Shown here piece by piece: positions 44,950 to 57,644 of a stretch of DNA of 64,000 nt. The notes below the pieces were generated by a model. The model was not told the DNA's origin, did not search any database, and saw only the letters and a list, made by a program, of their open reading frames with translations. The stretch covers positions 12,723,912 through 12,787,911 of the forward strand of contig CM043965.1 of NCBI GenBank assembly GCA_014529385.2, written 5' to 3'. The position numbers and the translations under genes were made by a program. The DNA comes from Adiantum capillus-veneris. Its lineage: Eukaryota; Streptophyta; Polypodiopsida; Polypodiales; Pteridaceae. Position 1 is the stretch's first letter. Every line of letters starts with the position of its first letter.

Positions 44950-47900
44950 ATCCCTCCTGGTACATTAATATCTTTCACAACAGAGCCTGACTGCATACAT
45001 GATGGCATTTGAAGAAAGGCCTTCCATCCCATCTAATGAAATCATGTCAGTGCTTCCTTGCCATGGCCATGTATAGAGAGGTCTTTGCTTTGCATTGGTT
45101 AGAGCTTCCTTGTCGTAGCCATGTTGGGCATATCCAACGATCAAGGTGCTCCAAGGGATATCCTTGAAAGGATGCCCATCAAGAACTTACGTGCTTTTTG
45201 GCACCCCCCCGACTAGCAATCTCATCATGAAGATTACAAGAGTATACAAACGCAAGAAGAAAATGGGAAGAGTGCAACAAAGAGAAAGAGAGAGAAAGTT
45301 TGTTACCGTTTATCAAAGCATGTTTCCCTGGTTTTAAATTGGTATCGCCTCTAGTATGTTACGATCACGACACCCCATTTTCTATCCATGTACCTCGCAA
45401 AAGAACCATGAGAAGGGTTAGAATTTATAGAAATTGATGATACAGATTATTTGAATATGTTTACTTTTAGATATTGTTCCCTTTTTATGTTTGGAAGAAA
45501 AAAAGAAAACATGCAAGTCTCCTTGCATGGGGGAGTTTGCACAGTCCTCCCTAATTTTTATAATGCGAGGGAACATGACATTCCCATGGCAGCATGCAAT
45601 TTGTAGTGTGTTCGTTTCACAGCACTCTCAGTGATCAAGAGTAAAATGTGGTAGTTCTTACTCACTGCACATTCAACTATCTCGTTTTTGTAAATGTAAA
45701 GGATTTGTGTCGAGGCTTCTTTACATGTTGACTGAAATGAAACATAATAACATCAAGAAGGTCTCAAATTTAAGTAGGAAGCATGATATGTTTTTTAGCA
45801 GTTTTTGTGCTTTTTGAAGAACACCATATTTGGCATACATGTTGTCCCAGGCAATGCCAAGCACAACTTATTTTTTTAGTAGCCCATGAGTAACAATATC
45901 ATCATAAATTTTGTTGCCCATATCACTTTCTTACATAGTGCCACATGAATTCAAAAGGAAAGTATAGGAGATTGCATATGGAGCAATGTCCTCGCTTCCT
46001 ATATATTGAAAGTAGCCCAGGGCTTCCTGGCCCTACCACATTTGGCATACATGTCAACAAAGGCAATGCCAAGCATAAAGATTTTTTTGATAGTCCCTAA
46101 CTAACAGTATGATCGTAAGTTCTTTTGCCTATCTTAGCACCTTCCAAATTGCCACATGCCTTCTAGATGCAAGCATAGGTGATTACATCAAGAGAAATGT
46201 CCTTGCTTTGCATGCTGGAAATAGCCAGCCAGAGCTTCTTGGCCTTGTCCTTGTTGGACATATCCCACAATCAATGCACTTGGAGACAACATTTTGACAA
46301 CAAACCAAGACTTCTTGGCCCTGCCCATATTGAGCATATCCTACAATGAATGCACTTGAAGAGACGGCATTCCAAAAATCAAGGCAGTGCCACATGCCTT
46401 CAACACAAAAGCATAGGTGATTGCATCTAGGGAGATGCCCTCACTTTGCATTTGTTGAAAATAGCATAGGGCTTTTTCCCATCTCACCATCAGTGCAATC
46501 TAAGAGAGAGACGCATGTAAAGGGTGCTCATTACAAATAAGGATGCATAACTTTTCGAAGAACACTAACTCCCTTGATCATTGGTACCAACTCCTCCATG
46601 CGAAATACGTAAGTCGGAGTTTGAGCTTGGATTTGTGTAAACTTGTAACAATGTTGCGAGGAAAATTGGATGCCAAAAATTGCAGAGCAAGCAAGGATTT
46701 GGCTCTCATTTTTCAAAATAAAATCATAGATGATTACATTAGGAGAAACATCCTTGCTTTACATATTGGAAACAACCCATGCCTTCAAGAAAAAATCATA
46801 GGTGATTACATCTGGAGAGTTGCCCTCGCTTTGCATCTCTCGAAAAGACCAGGGCTTTTGCCCATCTTAGCATCTTCCATATTGCCACATGCCTTCAAGA
46901 TGCAAGCATAGATGATTGCATCTAGAGAGGCGTACTCGCTTCATATAAAGAGATGTGCTCGCTTTGCATCAGCTAAACTAGTCTAGAGCTTGCTGGCTCT
47001 GTCCTTGTTTGGCACCATACCCCGCAATCGGTGCGTTCCAAGAGGCAAAATTCTGTACAAGAAGCTCCTCAAGCACTTTTTGTGCTTTCTCAAGGGCACC
47101 ATATTTGGCATACATGTCGTCCTAGGCAATGCCAAGCACAACTTCTTTTTTCAGCAGCCCCTAATTAACAACACTATCGTGAATTTTGCTGCCCATATCA
47201 CCATCTTGCATAGAGCCACATGACTTCAAGAGGCAAGTATAGATGATTGCATCTAGAGAATGTCCTCGCTTTGCATATGGGAAAACAGCCCAGGGCTTCT
47301 TGGCCCTGTCACATTTGGCATACATGTTGACCGAGGCAATGCCAAGCATATAGATTTTTTCGACAGTCCCTGACCAATAGTATGATCGTAAGTTCTTTTG
47401 CCTATCGTAGCATCTTTCGAATTTCCACATGCATTCAAGATGCAAGCATAGGTGATTACATCAAGAGAAATGTCCTTGCTTTGCATGTTGAAAACAGCCA
47501 GCCAGAAAACCTTGGCCTTGTCCTTGTGGGACATATCCCGCAATCAATGCACTTGAAGAGACAACACTTTGATAGCCATCCAAAGCTTGTTGGCACTATC
47601 CTTGTTGGGTACATCCTGCAATAAATGCACTTGAAGAGATGACATTTCGAACATCAAGGTAGTGCCACATGCCTCAAAGACGAAATCATTGGTGATTGCA
47701 TCTGGAGAGATGCCCTCACCTTGCATTTGTTGAAATTAGCCCAGGACTTTTGCCCATCCGCATGCCTTCAAGATGCAAGCATAGGTGATTGCAATTAGAG
47801 ACAGACCTTCCCTTCCCTTGCACTTGAACATATGACATTTTGACAGCCATCCAAAGCTTGTTGGCACTATCCTTGTTGGGCATATCCCGCAATAAATGCA

Positions 47901-49205
47901 CTTGAAGAGATGATATTCCAGACATCAAGGTAGTGCCACATACAATTAGAGATAGACCTTCCCTTCCCTTGCACTTGAAGAGACGACATTTTGACATCCA
48001 TCCAAAGCTTGTCGGCACTGTCCTTGTTGGGCATATCCCGCAATAAATGCACTTGAAGAAATGATATTATGAACATCAAGGTAGTGCCACGTGCCTCCAA
48101 GACGAAAGCATTGGTGATTGCATCCAGAGAGATTCCCTCGCTTTGCATCTGTTGAAAACAACCCAGGGCTTTTGCCCATTTGCATGCCTTCAAGATGCAA
48201 GCATAGGTGATTGTAGTTAGAGACAGACCTTCCCTTCGCATCTGGTAAAAACACCCCAGAGATTTCATGCCACAACCTAGAGCTTTTTGGAGCTTCTCTT
48301 GTTGCACACATTTCAAAATCATTGCGTTCCAAGAGGCAACATTCCAAACAAGAAGCTCCTCAAGCGCTTTTTGTGCTATCTCAAGTGCACCACATTTAGC
48401 ATACATATCAGTGCCAAGCACGACATCTTTTTTCTTTCGTAGAGACACATGACTTCAAGATGCATGCGCCAAATTGACGCATGCCTTCAAGATGCAAGTA
48501 TATGTGATTGCAATTAGAGATAGACCTTACGTTCGCATCTGGTAAAAACACCCCAAAGATTTCTTTCCACAACCTAGAGCATTTTGGTGCTGCTCTTGTT
48601 GCACACATTTCAAAATCAATGCGTGCCAAGAGGCGATATTTTGGATAGGAAGCTTCTCAAGCGCTTTTTGTGCTTTCTCAAGTGCACCACATTTAGCATA
48701 CATATTGACCAAGACAGTGCCAATCATGACGTCTTTCTTGTTGCGTAGAGCCACATGCCTTCAAGATGCATGTGTAGATGATTGCATCTGGAGAGAGGCC
48801 TTTGCTTCGCATCTTCAAAAAAAGCCCAAGGCTTCCTAGCTCTGTGACATTTGGCATACATCTCGACCAAGGCAATTCCAAGCATGAAGATTTTTTTGAC
48901 AGTCCTTGACTAGTAGTATGATCATAAGTTCCTTTGCCTATCCTAGCATCTTTCAAATTGCCAGATTCCTTAAAGCTGCAAGCATAGGTGATTACATCAG
49001 GAGAAATGTCCTCAATTTTCATGTTGAAAATAGCCAAAGCTTCTTGGCCTTGTCCATGTTGGAAATATCTAGCAATCAATGCACTTGAAGAGATGACATT
49101 TTGACAGCCAGTTAAAGCTTGTTGGCCGGCCTGTCCTTGTTGGGCATATCCCACAATCAATGCACTTGAAGAGACAACATTCCGAACATCAAGGTAGTAC
49201 CACAA
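44950..49205 (-). pseudogene. PLS-type PPR protein pseudogene
   Basis: On the minus strand many degenerate pentatricopeptide repeats are visible. L/S-type motifs: MYAKCGALEKAQKALEKLP (about 48650-48710), VVSSSALIVGYAQQGQ (49150) and VASWNAMILKCVQQ (48340). P-type phrases: QMRREGLSLTTITYACILKAC (48200) and SPDAIIYTCILKACGS (48780). PLS-class PPR proteins edit or process organellar RNA. Stops and frameshifts occur every 50-200 codons. Blocks such as 47867-48120 and 47716-47960 are near-duplicates, suggesting internal repeat expansion. The 3' end fades near 44950; no E/DYW tail is recognised. Confidence 0.85.
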
Positions 49206-49950
49206 GAACTCCTAGTTTTGTTTTCATTTTTAGCATCTCTTTTTTTTGTACCAAGTTTGTATTGGTTTGGTCTTGTAGGCCTTTTGAAGATGTTAATAGA
49301 TCATTTCATTTCTCCCACCATCCTGATCAAGATTGCCAGCTATGGCGACTAGTTCTTTGCAAGATTTGGTATTCGCCTACGCCTCCAGACAAGTGAAGTC
49401 CTTTCCTCGTTCTATCTTTGGAGTTTCTCTGCTAAAAGATTCTAACGTAGGGCCTTTATCAAAGGAGAGTAAATGTGCAACAAGATTGAATGTAGTGATT
49501 ATGCATGCCATGGAGTGTGCGTTAGAGAAGGCGAGAGCACATGGCAATAATTTCTCCATTTTATATTACCTGCAGCGTAATGTAGGTTGCTTTACAGTCT
49601 GATAGAATGGTATGGAAACTGCAACCGTATGTGAGAAGAAATGTATTGCAGGATTGCAAGAGGTCATGGATTCTATTGTGGCATCCCTCGAAGGATTGGA
49701 GGAAGTCTTAGGCAAAGCATGTGAGTCTCAATCGCCAGCTGACATGTGATCCATTCATCTCTAAATTTTTTGGTTGCATGCAGTAGCGCTCGCTCACATA
49801 TACACGCAAATTGTCCAATGCCAGAACCCGTGTGAAACAGGCTGCACCGGTGAAGACTGATTCAGATAGGATCTATTGGATAAAATGGGTTAAAAGTCAT
49901 TGATTTGTGGCTTCATGACAGCTGCAATATATCTATATGCTCCATATACA
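49190..49950 (+). repeat. Duplicated exon-like segment, copy 1
   Basis: The first part (about 49205-49398) matches 52105-52294 and the second part (about 49393-49950) matches 59400-59965. It contains open frames 49339-49602 and, after stops, TATVCEKKCIAGLQEVMDSI with IVASLEGLEEVLGKACES (about 49615-49750). These look like pieces of a plus-strand gene of unknown identity. Confidence 0.7.
49339..49602 (+). pseudogene. Unknown ORF, exon-like (about 87 aa)
   Basis: ATG at 49339 or 49342 gives MATSSLQDLVFAYASRQ, followed by Ser/Arg-rich sequence and ECALEKARAHGNNFSILYYL. Its first 20 codons recur in altered form at 52243 and its later part at 59410-59580. I do not recognise the protein. Duplication in pieces suggests exons or shuffled fragments. 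Confidence 0.4.
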
Positions 49951-50013
49951 CGGAGAACCCTTCACAGTTTTCACCTCTGATCCACGTTCTCTGTTGTTTT
50001 TCTTACCACTGCA

Positions 50014-50016
<3 letters not shown>

Positions 50017-50077
<61 letters not shown>

Positions 50078-50174
50078 ATGGTAATGACGACGTGCTAAAA
50101 AGAAGACCTCAAAGCGAACCTTCCTGAAGCAATCCACACTTTGTGGACGGAGAGAGAGAGAGAGAGAGAGAGAG
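50017..50174. repeat. Two (GA)n tracts
   Basis: GA runs at 50017-50076 and about 50150-50174, separated by a hairpin-like unit (gaagcaatccacactttgtggacgg). Confidence 0.93.
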
Positions 50175-50286
50175 GATGCATGGTAACGACCTTGACGTGC
50201 TAAAAACAGTTCGCAAAGCTATTAAAACAAACCCTCTTGAAGTAGTTTGCACTGTTTTAGGAGGCTTTTTGACTAGCTCATACTAA

Positions 50287-51853
50287 GCATGATTTCCTTT
50301 TTAGAGATGTTCAGACTCAAAAAAAAAACCCTCCCGAAGCCGTCCACAATGGCGGCGTGGACTGTTTCAGAGTATTTGTTTTTAGCTTTTGAAAATAAAG
50401 ATCCCAAACATGAATTTCTTTTTAGAGATAAGCTTCCTCGAGCAGTCCATGGTGGCTAGGACTATTTCAGGAGGTTTTTTTTTTATCTTTCGAAAACAAA
50501 GAGCTAGTCCATACCAAGCATGATTTGTTTTGTAGAGATATTTTGACAAGCAATTTTTTTTGACCTTGCAAACCAATTTTGAATATGCATATGCTACGTG
50601 TCCTTGTTGGAGGTGACCCAGAATGAAAGACTTAGGTTTTCCACCACCATTATTGCTCTCAATTGTTGTCTTCTTCTTTGGTGGTTGCTGAGGTGCTCCA
50701 CCTCCCAAGGTTGAGCAAGCTAGCAAACTGTTTGTAATTAGTGAAAAGATTTTCAAAAATTCCCCATGAGAACTTAAGAAGTTTGTAGCAAGTGGCCAAT
50801 ATGTTGGCAAGAAGTACCCCATGTAAACTAGATCAAAGACAATAAGAATTTCTCCTTGATCAACTTGGCATGCTCTGAAAACTCTACCCTCATTCCATTC
50901 TTTCCTTTCATGATAGCTACATGACCTACCACCTTTTGAAAGGACTAGGATGCTGCCTTGAAAACTCCGATGGACTCATAAGCTATTGATTGCCCTTAGA
51001 ACCGTCAGAATTGTGTCTCTTTACAAGGAATATCATAAGGTGGTGACTAGTGAGTTTGGACATCTTTAGTTCCATGATTTTTTTCTATATCAGCGAGGCA
51101 AGAAATTATTGCCTTTGTAAGGCAACATGTGTGCCTATAAATAGAAGCTATGGAGATGGTGGATACCGTGTAGGCAATAATGTGGATGCAACTAGGGATA
51201 TTTTGGGGCACATTGCAGAAGAGAGCACTACCAATGAAAAGCAAAGGTAAGGTGCAAGGCATCTCACAAATGGTGCTAGTGCAAATCGTCATGAGAAGAG
51301 GACTTAGAAGTTATGAGTCTACTTGATTCTAACGGAGGTAGTTTGGTGGTGATACTCTCATTATCGCTAGCATTGACACTCGTGGATGGGGCAGTCACAG
51401 GCATTCAAAAATAAACTCAATAGCAATGGAGTTGTAGAGGTGACTATGCCTTCCAAGTCTTACTAACATAGTCCAACTATATCTAATTTACCGTAAAACC
51501 CAATATGCATTCTCAAATCTACTAAAATTAAGTGTAAAACACACAATAATGCATTGCAAACTCCACTTTTACAAACATTTCTTTTTGACATACACACCAG
51601 CAAAGACCAATATCTCAATGTCTCATTTCAAAAACATTTCTTTATCACAACAATCATAAACACCAGATTGCACTTTCAAATTTACATATGAACTTGGTAA
51701 TCAATAAGAACGATATTTTTACTTATCACAACCAAAATTCACTCTCACTTTCCCAATACACTTGTCCTTGACACAATATATTGATGAAATTTGTAATTTA
51801 TTTGTTCAAATGTTCTAGGTTTGGTAAATTTTTCCAATCCCAATGCTTCTTGA
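50287..51853 (-). repeat. Inverted duplication, right arm
   Basis: Complement of 43087-44665 with small indels. It includes an inverted copy of the last 400 bp of family D (about 51453-51853), proving that the duplication arose after family D was in place or copied its edge. Confidence 0.88.
50382..50822 (-). CDS. Unknown ORF in right arm (146 aa)
   Basis: Starts MGYFLPTYWPLATNFLSSHG and contains LGGGAPQQPPKKKTT, then a Lys-rich tail reading into hairpin-unit DNA. Paralogue of 44060-44431. No domain recognised. Confidence 0.35.
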   Translation of the reverse strand: MGYFLPTYWPLATNFLSSHGEFLKIFSLITNSLLACSTLGGGAPQQPPKKKTTIESNNGGGKPKSFILGHLQQGHVAYAYSKLVCKVKKNCLSKYLYKTNHAWYGLALCFRKIKKKPPEIVLATMDCSRKLISKKKFMFGIFIFKS

Positions 51854-52038
51854 GAAAGCTGACAATTGCAAGGCGCATCAAAGTAGGTATTCTGTGATCG
51901 TCAACTACACAGGGCTGCATAGAAATTTGTAGATCATGCTGGCTTTTTGCAGTGACTTGAGTCCTTGATGGAAGACTTGTCAATCCAACTTATGGGAATC
52001 TTTTCTTTGTGAGTTTCCTTGAGCAAAGAGGGCAGTGT

Positions 52039-52039
<1 letters not shown>
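51854..52039. other. Unassigned spacer
   Basis: AT-rich; no supported feature. Confidence 0.4.

Positions 52040-52075
<36 letters not shown>
52040..52075 (+). repeat. Poly-C tract (36 C)
   Basis: Uninterrupted run of 36 cytosines. It gives an artefactual poly-Pro frame. Confidence 0.97.
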
Positions 52076-52077
<2 letters not shown>

Positions 52078-52094
52078 ATATCCCATAGAGTACC

Positions 52095-52300
52095 ACCTAG
52101 TAGCACTCCTAGTTTTGTTTTCATTTTTAGCATCTCTTTTTTTGTACCAAGTTTGTACTGGTTTGGTCTTGTAGGCCTTTTGAAGATGTTAATAATTAAA
52201 TCATTTCATTTCTCCCACCATCCTGATCGAGATTGCCAGCTATGGCTAATTCTTTGCAAGATTTGGAATTCGCCTATGCCTCCACACAAGGAGTTCTACC
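52095..52300 (+). repeat. Duplicated exon-like segment, 5' part only
   Basis: Matches 49205-49398 including tagcatctctttttttgtacc and the ATG of MANSLQDLEFAYASTQ at 52243. After gcctccacacaag the two sequences diverge, so this is where the shared piece ends. Confidence 0.8.
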
Positions 52301-52403
52301 AAACATCGAGTGAACTTATCCGAGCAGGCTCAGAACGGAGCAAAGTTATCAAGTTAGTTTCTCACGTATATATATAATTCTTTTCTAAAAAGATCGAGAT
52401 ATC

Positions 52404-52407
<4 letters not shown>

Positions 52408-52444
<37 letters not shown>
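52408..52444. repeat. (GA)n microsatellite
   Basis: About 37 bp of GA. Confidence 0.93.
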
Positions 52445-52447
<3 letters not shown>

Positions 52448-52563
52448 CTCTAAACCCAAACAATAAATGTCAGTACCATTGCTCCCCAATCATGATCATA
52501 AAAATCTAGTAGTCCTTATACATGTCACCATTGCTAGCAAAAATATGTTTTTTTGGAAACTTA

Positions 52564-52633
52564 AATATAGATTAATTGAACAGCTTAGTTCACAAAAAAA
52601 ATATAGATTAATTGAAAAGCTTAGTTCACAAAG
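52564..52633 (+). repeat. 36-bp tandem duplication
   Basis: Units start aatatagattaattgaa at 52564 and 52600 and differ at about two positions. It lies inside a 75-codon frame (52467-52694) that has no recognised domain. Confidence 0.9.
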
Positions 52634-52903
52634 ATGGAGATGTGATTCCTTTCCATTTTGGATCATTGTTTATAAAAATCTAGAAGATGACTAGAAGGCC
52701 ATAATCTGTTTGTGGCAAATTTCAATCTCTTTTGAGCTTGTATTTGCTCAAGACAAAGTGGTAAGGAAATCTTGCTAGTTGAACAAGGGAAAGGGTTGCA
52801 TCGTATTGACATCGCATTTTTTGTAGTTGATAGAGACTTGCCAAACCAAGAGCTACCATGTATGTCCACGAAAGAGCACTAATAAGTATTAAAAGATTCT
52901 TAG

Positions 52904-52906
<3 letters not shown>

Positions 52907-52946
<40 letters not shown>
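52907..52946. repeat. (CT)n microsatellite
   Basis: About 40 bp of CT. Confidence 0.95.
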
Positions 52947-52947
<1 letters not shown>

Positions 52948-53198
52948 AAAAGAGAAACAATATCACTATCACTGACTATTTTCATCATATACAAAACATA
53001 TTTACAACAAAATGTTGAGCTTGGAGAATCTCCAAGAAAAGGTCTTTTCACTTTAAGGGACCAAAGTTGGCTAGATTTACTTCACTCTTTGCTTAATCTT
53101 CTTCTCTTTCACTTCACCTTGCACATTCTCCCACTTAAGTTTCAGTCCTCATGAAAACCAAGCCAATGTGTGAGCACAACCAAACTACCTTGTAGCAT

Positions 53199-53202
<4 letters not shown>

Positions 53203-53257
<55 letters not shown>

Positions 53258-53279
53258 CACACACACACACACACACACA
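53203..53279. repeat. (CT)n then (AC)n compound microsatellite
   Basis: CT at 53203-53254 followed by AC at 53256-53279. Confidence 0.95.
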
Positions 53280-53699
53280 ATTCTATGAAAATTTCTACGT
53301 CTCTTTCAATTTTTAGATTTCAAGTACTCTAAAATATAGTGCTAAGAGCCGATTGGAAGCTCAAAACAACCAATTGACGGGAGGGAAAGAAGGATAAAAT
53401 CCGGTTTGAAAATTCAAGAATATAGAGTTTAATTGTAAAAAAGCCGTTATTTTGAGAAGATTCCTCTATGGATGTTTGTGAAATCGTTTTTTCCCAAACA
53501 CTTTCTGAAGCATGTGAATCGGTGCTCTCTCTCTCTCTCTCTCTGACACATTGAGCATACACTCATTAGAAGTATAACAAGCTGACATTTGTACAAAAAT
53601 GATTTGTAGGAAAAACCCAATAGCAGCACCACAAAGTAAAACTGACTTTAGCAGCGCTACATTCCAGAGTTGCACCTACCTAAGATTAGTTAAGCTAAT

Positions 53700-53940
53700 T
53701 CTCTAGAATCTCAACATCCCCATCGTCAATCTCTGTTTGCAAATCCTTGGGATTCTTGGCATCCACAGATAAACCCACAGAAATGCAATAGCGAGAATTT
53801 CCTTTACTGTGTCAGCACGCTCCTTTGCCATTGAACAGGGACGCATCACATTGACAATCTCGATCACATCATCAAGAGAAATGTTGCCATTGTGCTTGAT
53901 GTTCTTAAATTTATAAGGAGAAGGAAGAGGAGTCTGCACG
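53700..53940 (-). pseudogene. RPL12: Ribosomal protein uL11 (RPL12) C-terminal fragment
   Basis: Minus strand reads [20 protein letters not shown] then [19 protein letters not shown]. This is the highly conserved cytosolic RPL12 C-terminal region. After a one-base shift near 53785 the next frame gives [20 protein letters not shown] and a stop at 53703-53705. The N-terminal half is absent. uL11 sits at the ribosomal GTPase centre. The single contiguous piece with a frameshift indicates a captured or retrocopied fragment, not a working gene. Confidence 0.88.
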
Positions 53941-55242
53941 TCGAAAACCAGCTAAGAGCTCATGGGCACATTACCATGGAGCAACCCTGTTTCCAATGCT
54001 AGGACTGAGGGGCAAGTAGAAGAAGAGTAAAAAGTCAATCGAGTGCTGCAGTGGCTTGCATGGTCAGATTAATAGGAGAAATTTTCACAATCAATTATGA
54101 GAGTAGCTAGCAAGTAGGCCTCCCTAATCTTAGAACAAAGAAAAATGTTGCAAAATCATCGACATTTGTAAGATGAAAAGTAAACAATTTATAAACATGT
54201 GAAGAAATTTGAAGGTTGTGAAGCATATGGAAGGTTGAACGTGTTCCAAGTTAACCATACCAATAAATTTTTGGAGGCGTTGAGACCCCTCAAAGACTCT
54301 GCACAGTGTGAAGTATCAAAGCTTGGCCAACTATGAAGGTTGAGATATTGATGCCACGATAGAGTGAGCAAAGTGAGAGTGTAGGTGAGGCCAAAGCATA
54401 GGGTAGGTCTATAGCCAGCAGATTTCATTGGATAAGCAACTACTCTATTGGGTAATAGCTGCTCCATTGATGGAACCTGAGAACACGTTGATGCAATGCT
54501 GGAGAAGGCAAGGTTGATTTTACATAGAGAGGACGATAAGAGTGAAATCACATCTATGAGGGAGATGAAAAAATTCTACTAAAGAGATTTCAAGATACAA
54601 CATGTAAAAGATATAGCCACACGGTCCAAGCATGGCAATGGCAATCCTGCTTTCCTGATAGATGCTATTGCCTGCGAGGTATGGCGTGAACCAAAGAGGG
54701 CGGGGGTGTGTCCTCTTTGGTCCATTTTCTCAATTATTTTAAAAGAAAATATATAAGCTAGAATAAGCATTTAGATGAAAAAGGGAGCATTTAGATGAAA
54801 ATGGGCCTCTGGAAGATGATGAGCCTGAAATAGGACCAAAAAAGGTAGGCTATGGCTCCCATCTTCTCACTGTCAACGGGTTGAAGCAAGAAGGAGGAGG
54901 TCACGAGTCTCACTGCATCCACATAGCATCTAGAATTATGTGCACACAATCACGGGAATATGACTGCAACAAATCACGTGATTATCGCCAAATCCATATC
55001 TTTGCTTCCCTTGAATACTTTATTGAAAGACTTACACACAACTCCCACATTGCACTCATGGGGTGCCACGACTACACTATTAGCGATGACAGGTTCTTGT
55101 AAGGCTCTTCAATGAGGGCCTACAATATGCATCTCAATGTAATTACAAGATCATTGGAATGATGAAGTTACGCACATGAATGCACATGCACACAAATTAA
55201 GTGACTTGCATAATTTGTATTTGCATGCAATCCTGCATCAGC
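53941..55242. other. Unassigned spacer
   Basis: A 120-codon minus frame (54189-54551) and a 73-codon plus frame (54881-55102) are open but show no recognisable motif. Nothing else is supported. Confidence 0.4.
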
Positions 55243-55259
55243 TTAGCAACTGCATATAT

Positions 55260-55620
55260 ATATCCATACATAGAAAAACAAATGAAATGCCTTTGGAATG
55301 ATTATATAACCAAGGAGTTGAAGATGGCATGATGCTACATGCTTGAACTGGAACGCCACATCATCCCACGAAACCCGCGGGATGACATCCGTCATGTACA
55401 CGACTCGGAAATACTTCCAGGGTTTGTCCACATAGTTAGCAAACTTCAAATCCCCGACTCGGGGCTGCCCAAATGTGAATGTGGCCTCATGACTTGGGTG
55501 TAAGTCATTCTCTTCAATTTGTAGCAATAGATAAAGAGTGTCACTAACGCTCGGTAAAACGGATCTCTCTCGGCCCAAGTTGCCACAAAGGCTTGCCTGT
55601 CGAGTCGAGGGCAAGGATAA
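55260..55620 (-). pseudogene. Class-3 lipase fragment
   Basis: Minus strand reads ATFTFGQPRVGDLKFANYVD then KPWKYFRVVYMTDVIPRVSW and DDVAFQFKHV. TFGQPRVGD and the RVVY-x-x-D-x-(I/V)PR block are hallmarks of plant class-3 triacylglycerol lipases; the Asp in this block is the catalytic acid. The GHSLGG nucleophile elbow, which should lie upstream, is absent. Beyond FKHV similarity ends, possibly at an exon edge. Confidence 0.85.
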
Positions 55621-55711
55621 TTAGGTTATAGTCGTTGACTATTGTGGAAGGTACACGACATCTAAAGAAGCGTGTGACTTTGACAACGGCAGCTTTCACT
55701 TACTCGTCTCT

Positions 55712-55894
<183 letters not shown>

Positions 55895-55899
55895 CCTCT

Positions 55900-56260
55900 T
55901 TTGAAGAGCAAGTTGGTCAATACCCGCCCGTTGTCTATGGAGGAATCAATCCCATGCAGAGTTGCCAGTTCAGCCGCAATATCCAGGTGTGCAGCAGGGG
56001 CAACCACAATTTACAGTTCCCCAACAAGCACAACCACATTATCTTGGGGCCCCGCAATTGCAACCACAGTTTTCAGCTGGTCAATCACAATATCTGAGTG
56101 CTAGTCAGCATGCTCATCCTTAATATAAATATGGCACCCAACTACCTCAGACGCAACATCCAGGTGTTCAACAAGCTCGTCCTCAGTACACTAGCCCACA
56201 ATGGAGCAAACAAGTCAGCCAAGTGGCAGTTTGATGGCATTTCATGAGGATTTTTGTGGG
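55900..56260 (+). pseudogene. Gln/Pro-rich coding remnant
   Basis: In one frame I read [20 protein letters not shown] and PQFSAGQSQYLSASQHAHP, interrupted by stops, and again PQTQHPGVQQARPQYTSPQW. This is low-complexity prion-like composition typical of plant RNA-binding or transcription-related proteins. I cannot name the gene. Confidence 0.4.
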
Positions 56261-56324
56261 AAGACTTGCAGAGATGTCGCCTTCCAAAGGGCTCTTGCTG
56301 CGCCAGAAAATCCGCCACCTCCTC

Positions 56325-56393
56325 AATACGGCTCCAATACGATCCTCAGTTTGTTACATTGATGGAGAAAAGGGCATCCTACGATATCGAGGC
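56325..56393 (+). pseudogene. Citrate synthase exon fragment (peroxisomal type)
   Basis: 23 codons read NTAPIRSSVCYIDGEKGILR then YRG. This closely matches the conserved block [23 protein letters not shown]-type of plant peroxisomal citrate synthase, recalled from family knowledge. Similarity starts and ends abruptly, as expected for one captured exon. The enzyme condenses acetyl-CoA with oxaloacetate; this piece carries no activity alone. Confidence 0.75.
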
Positions 56394-56675
56394 TCATACT
56401 ACAGCTAGCCCTCCCCCACTGATGCCTATGCAGCAGATTGCAACGATGAAGAAGACCACGTTGCCGGGGACATAGCGATGTTGAGCATGAGAAGCATCGA
56501 TAGTATATCAACACCGTTGCCTCTATACTCAGGGCCATTTCTATAATGCAGGTAAAAATACTGTCGTAGAGCGCTAATGGGGCGAGAAATGGTCTGTTTG
56601 AGCGACCTCATGGGAGTAAGCTTAGAGACAGTAAGCTTAGCAACGATTGAATGTAGCCGAATTTCCCTTTATATA

Positions 56676-56889
<214 letters not shown>

Positions 56890-56929
56890 GGCCACTACGA
56901 AGAGGAAGCAGAAGCAGTTGCGGCACAAG

Positions 56930-57300
56930 CAGTGCAGTCATGATGGTAAGCACCACAACGGTGGATGTAACAACCACGGAAGAGGCCACACCAAACCCAT
57001 CAGGTGCTCCAATTGTGGGCGATGTGTGCCCAAGGACAAGGTTGTCAAAAGGTTTCTTGTAAGGAACATTGTTGAACAAGGTGCTATGCGAGATGTGCAG
57101 GATGCTTGTGTTTATGATGGGTACATATTTCCCAAGCTTTATGCCAAAATGCATTACTGTGTTTCATGCGCCATTCACTCACGTTGTCCGTGTGAGATCC
57201 CGCACAACAAAAAGAGTTCGGGAGCCACCACAGAGGTTTAGACGCAAGGAGGATATGCAGAACTAGAATCAGCGTACCAATGTTCCTGCTATTAGGAAGT
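56930..57300 (+). pseudogene. RPS26: Ribosomal protein eS26 (RPS26) pseudogene
   Basis: Plus frame reads [20 protein letters not shown] then [20 protein letters not shown] and [18 protein letters not shown]. This is eS26, including its zinc-binding CSNC and CVSC pairs. After about 57177 the frame shifts and the C-terminus continues as [20 protein letters not shown], then a TAG and NVPAIRK. The N-terminal few codons are disrupted. Coding is continuous across the protein with no intron visible, which suggests a processed (retro-) copy. The open ATG at 56888 is in GA-adjacent sequence and is not the native start. Confidence 0.9.
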
Positions 57301-57504
57301 AGAGAGGTATCTACTTAGTGCATAAGCCAGGAGAGGAAGAAGGCTCATGAATTTTGACTTCTATCATAGAACTCTTAGAAGACGCATGCTACGAGCATTG
57401 CCATTGTGGTTGAAGCCATTAATTGGATAGACGTTGAGTGACTTTTGAGTCTTCTGGATGGGCTTGTATCTAATGTTTCGGAAATGTCTTTCTAAAGTTT
57501 TTTC

Positions 57505-57644
<140 letters not shown>

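Noticed and set aside
46183-48452. Plus-strand frames across the PPR region
   Set aside because: Antisense shadows; PPR motifs read only on the minus strand.
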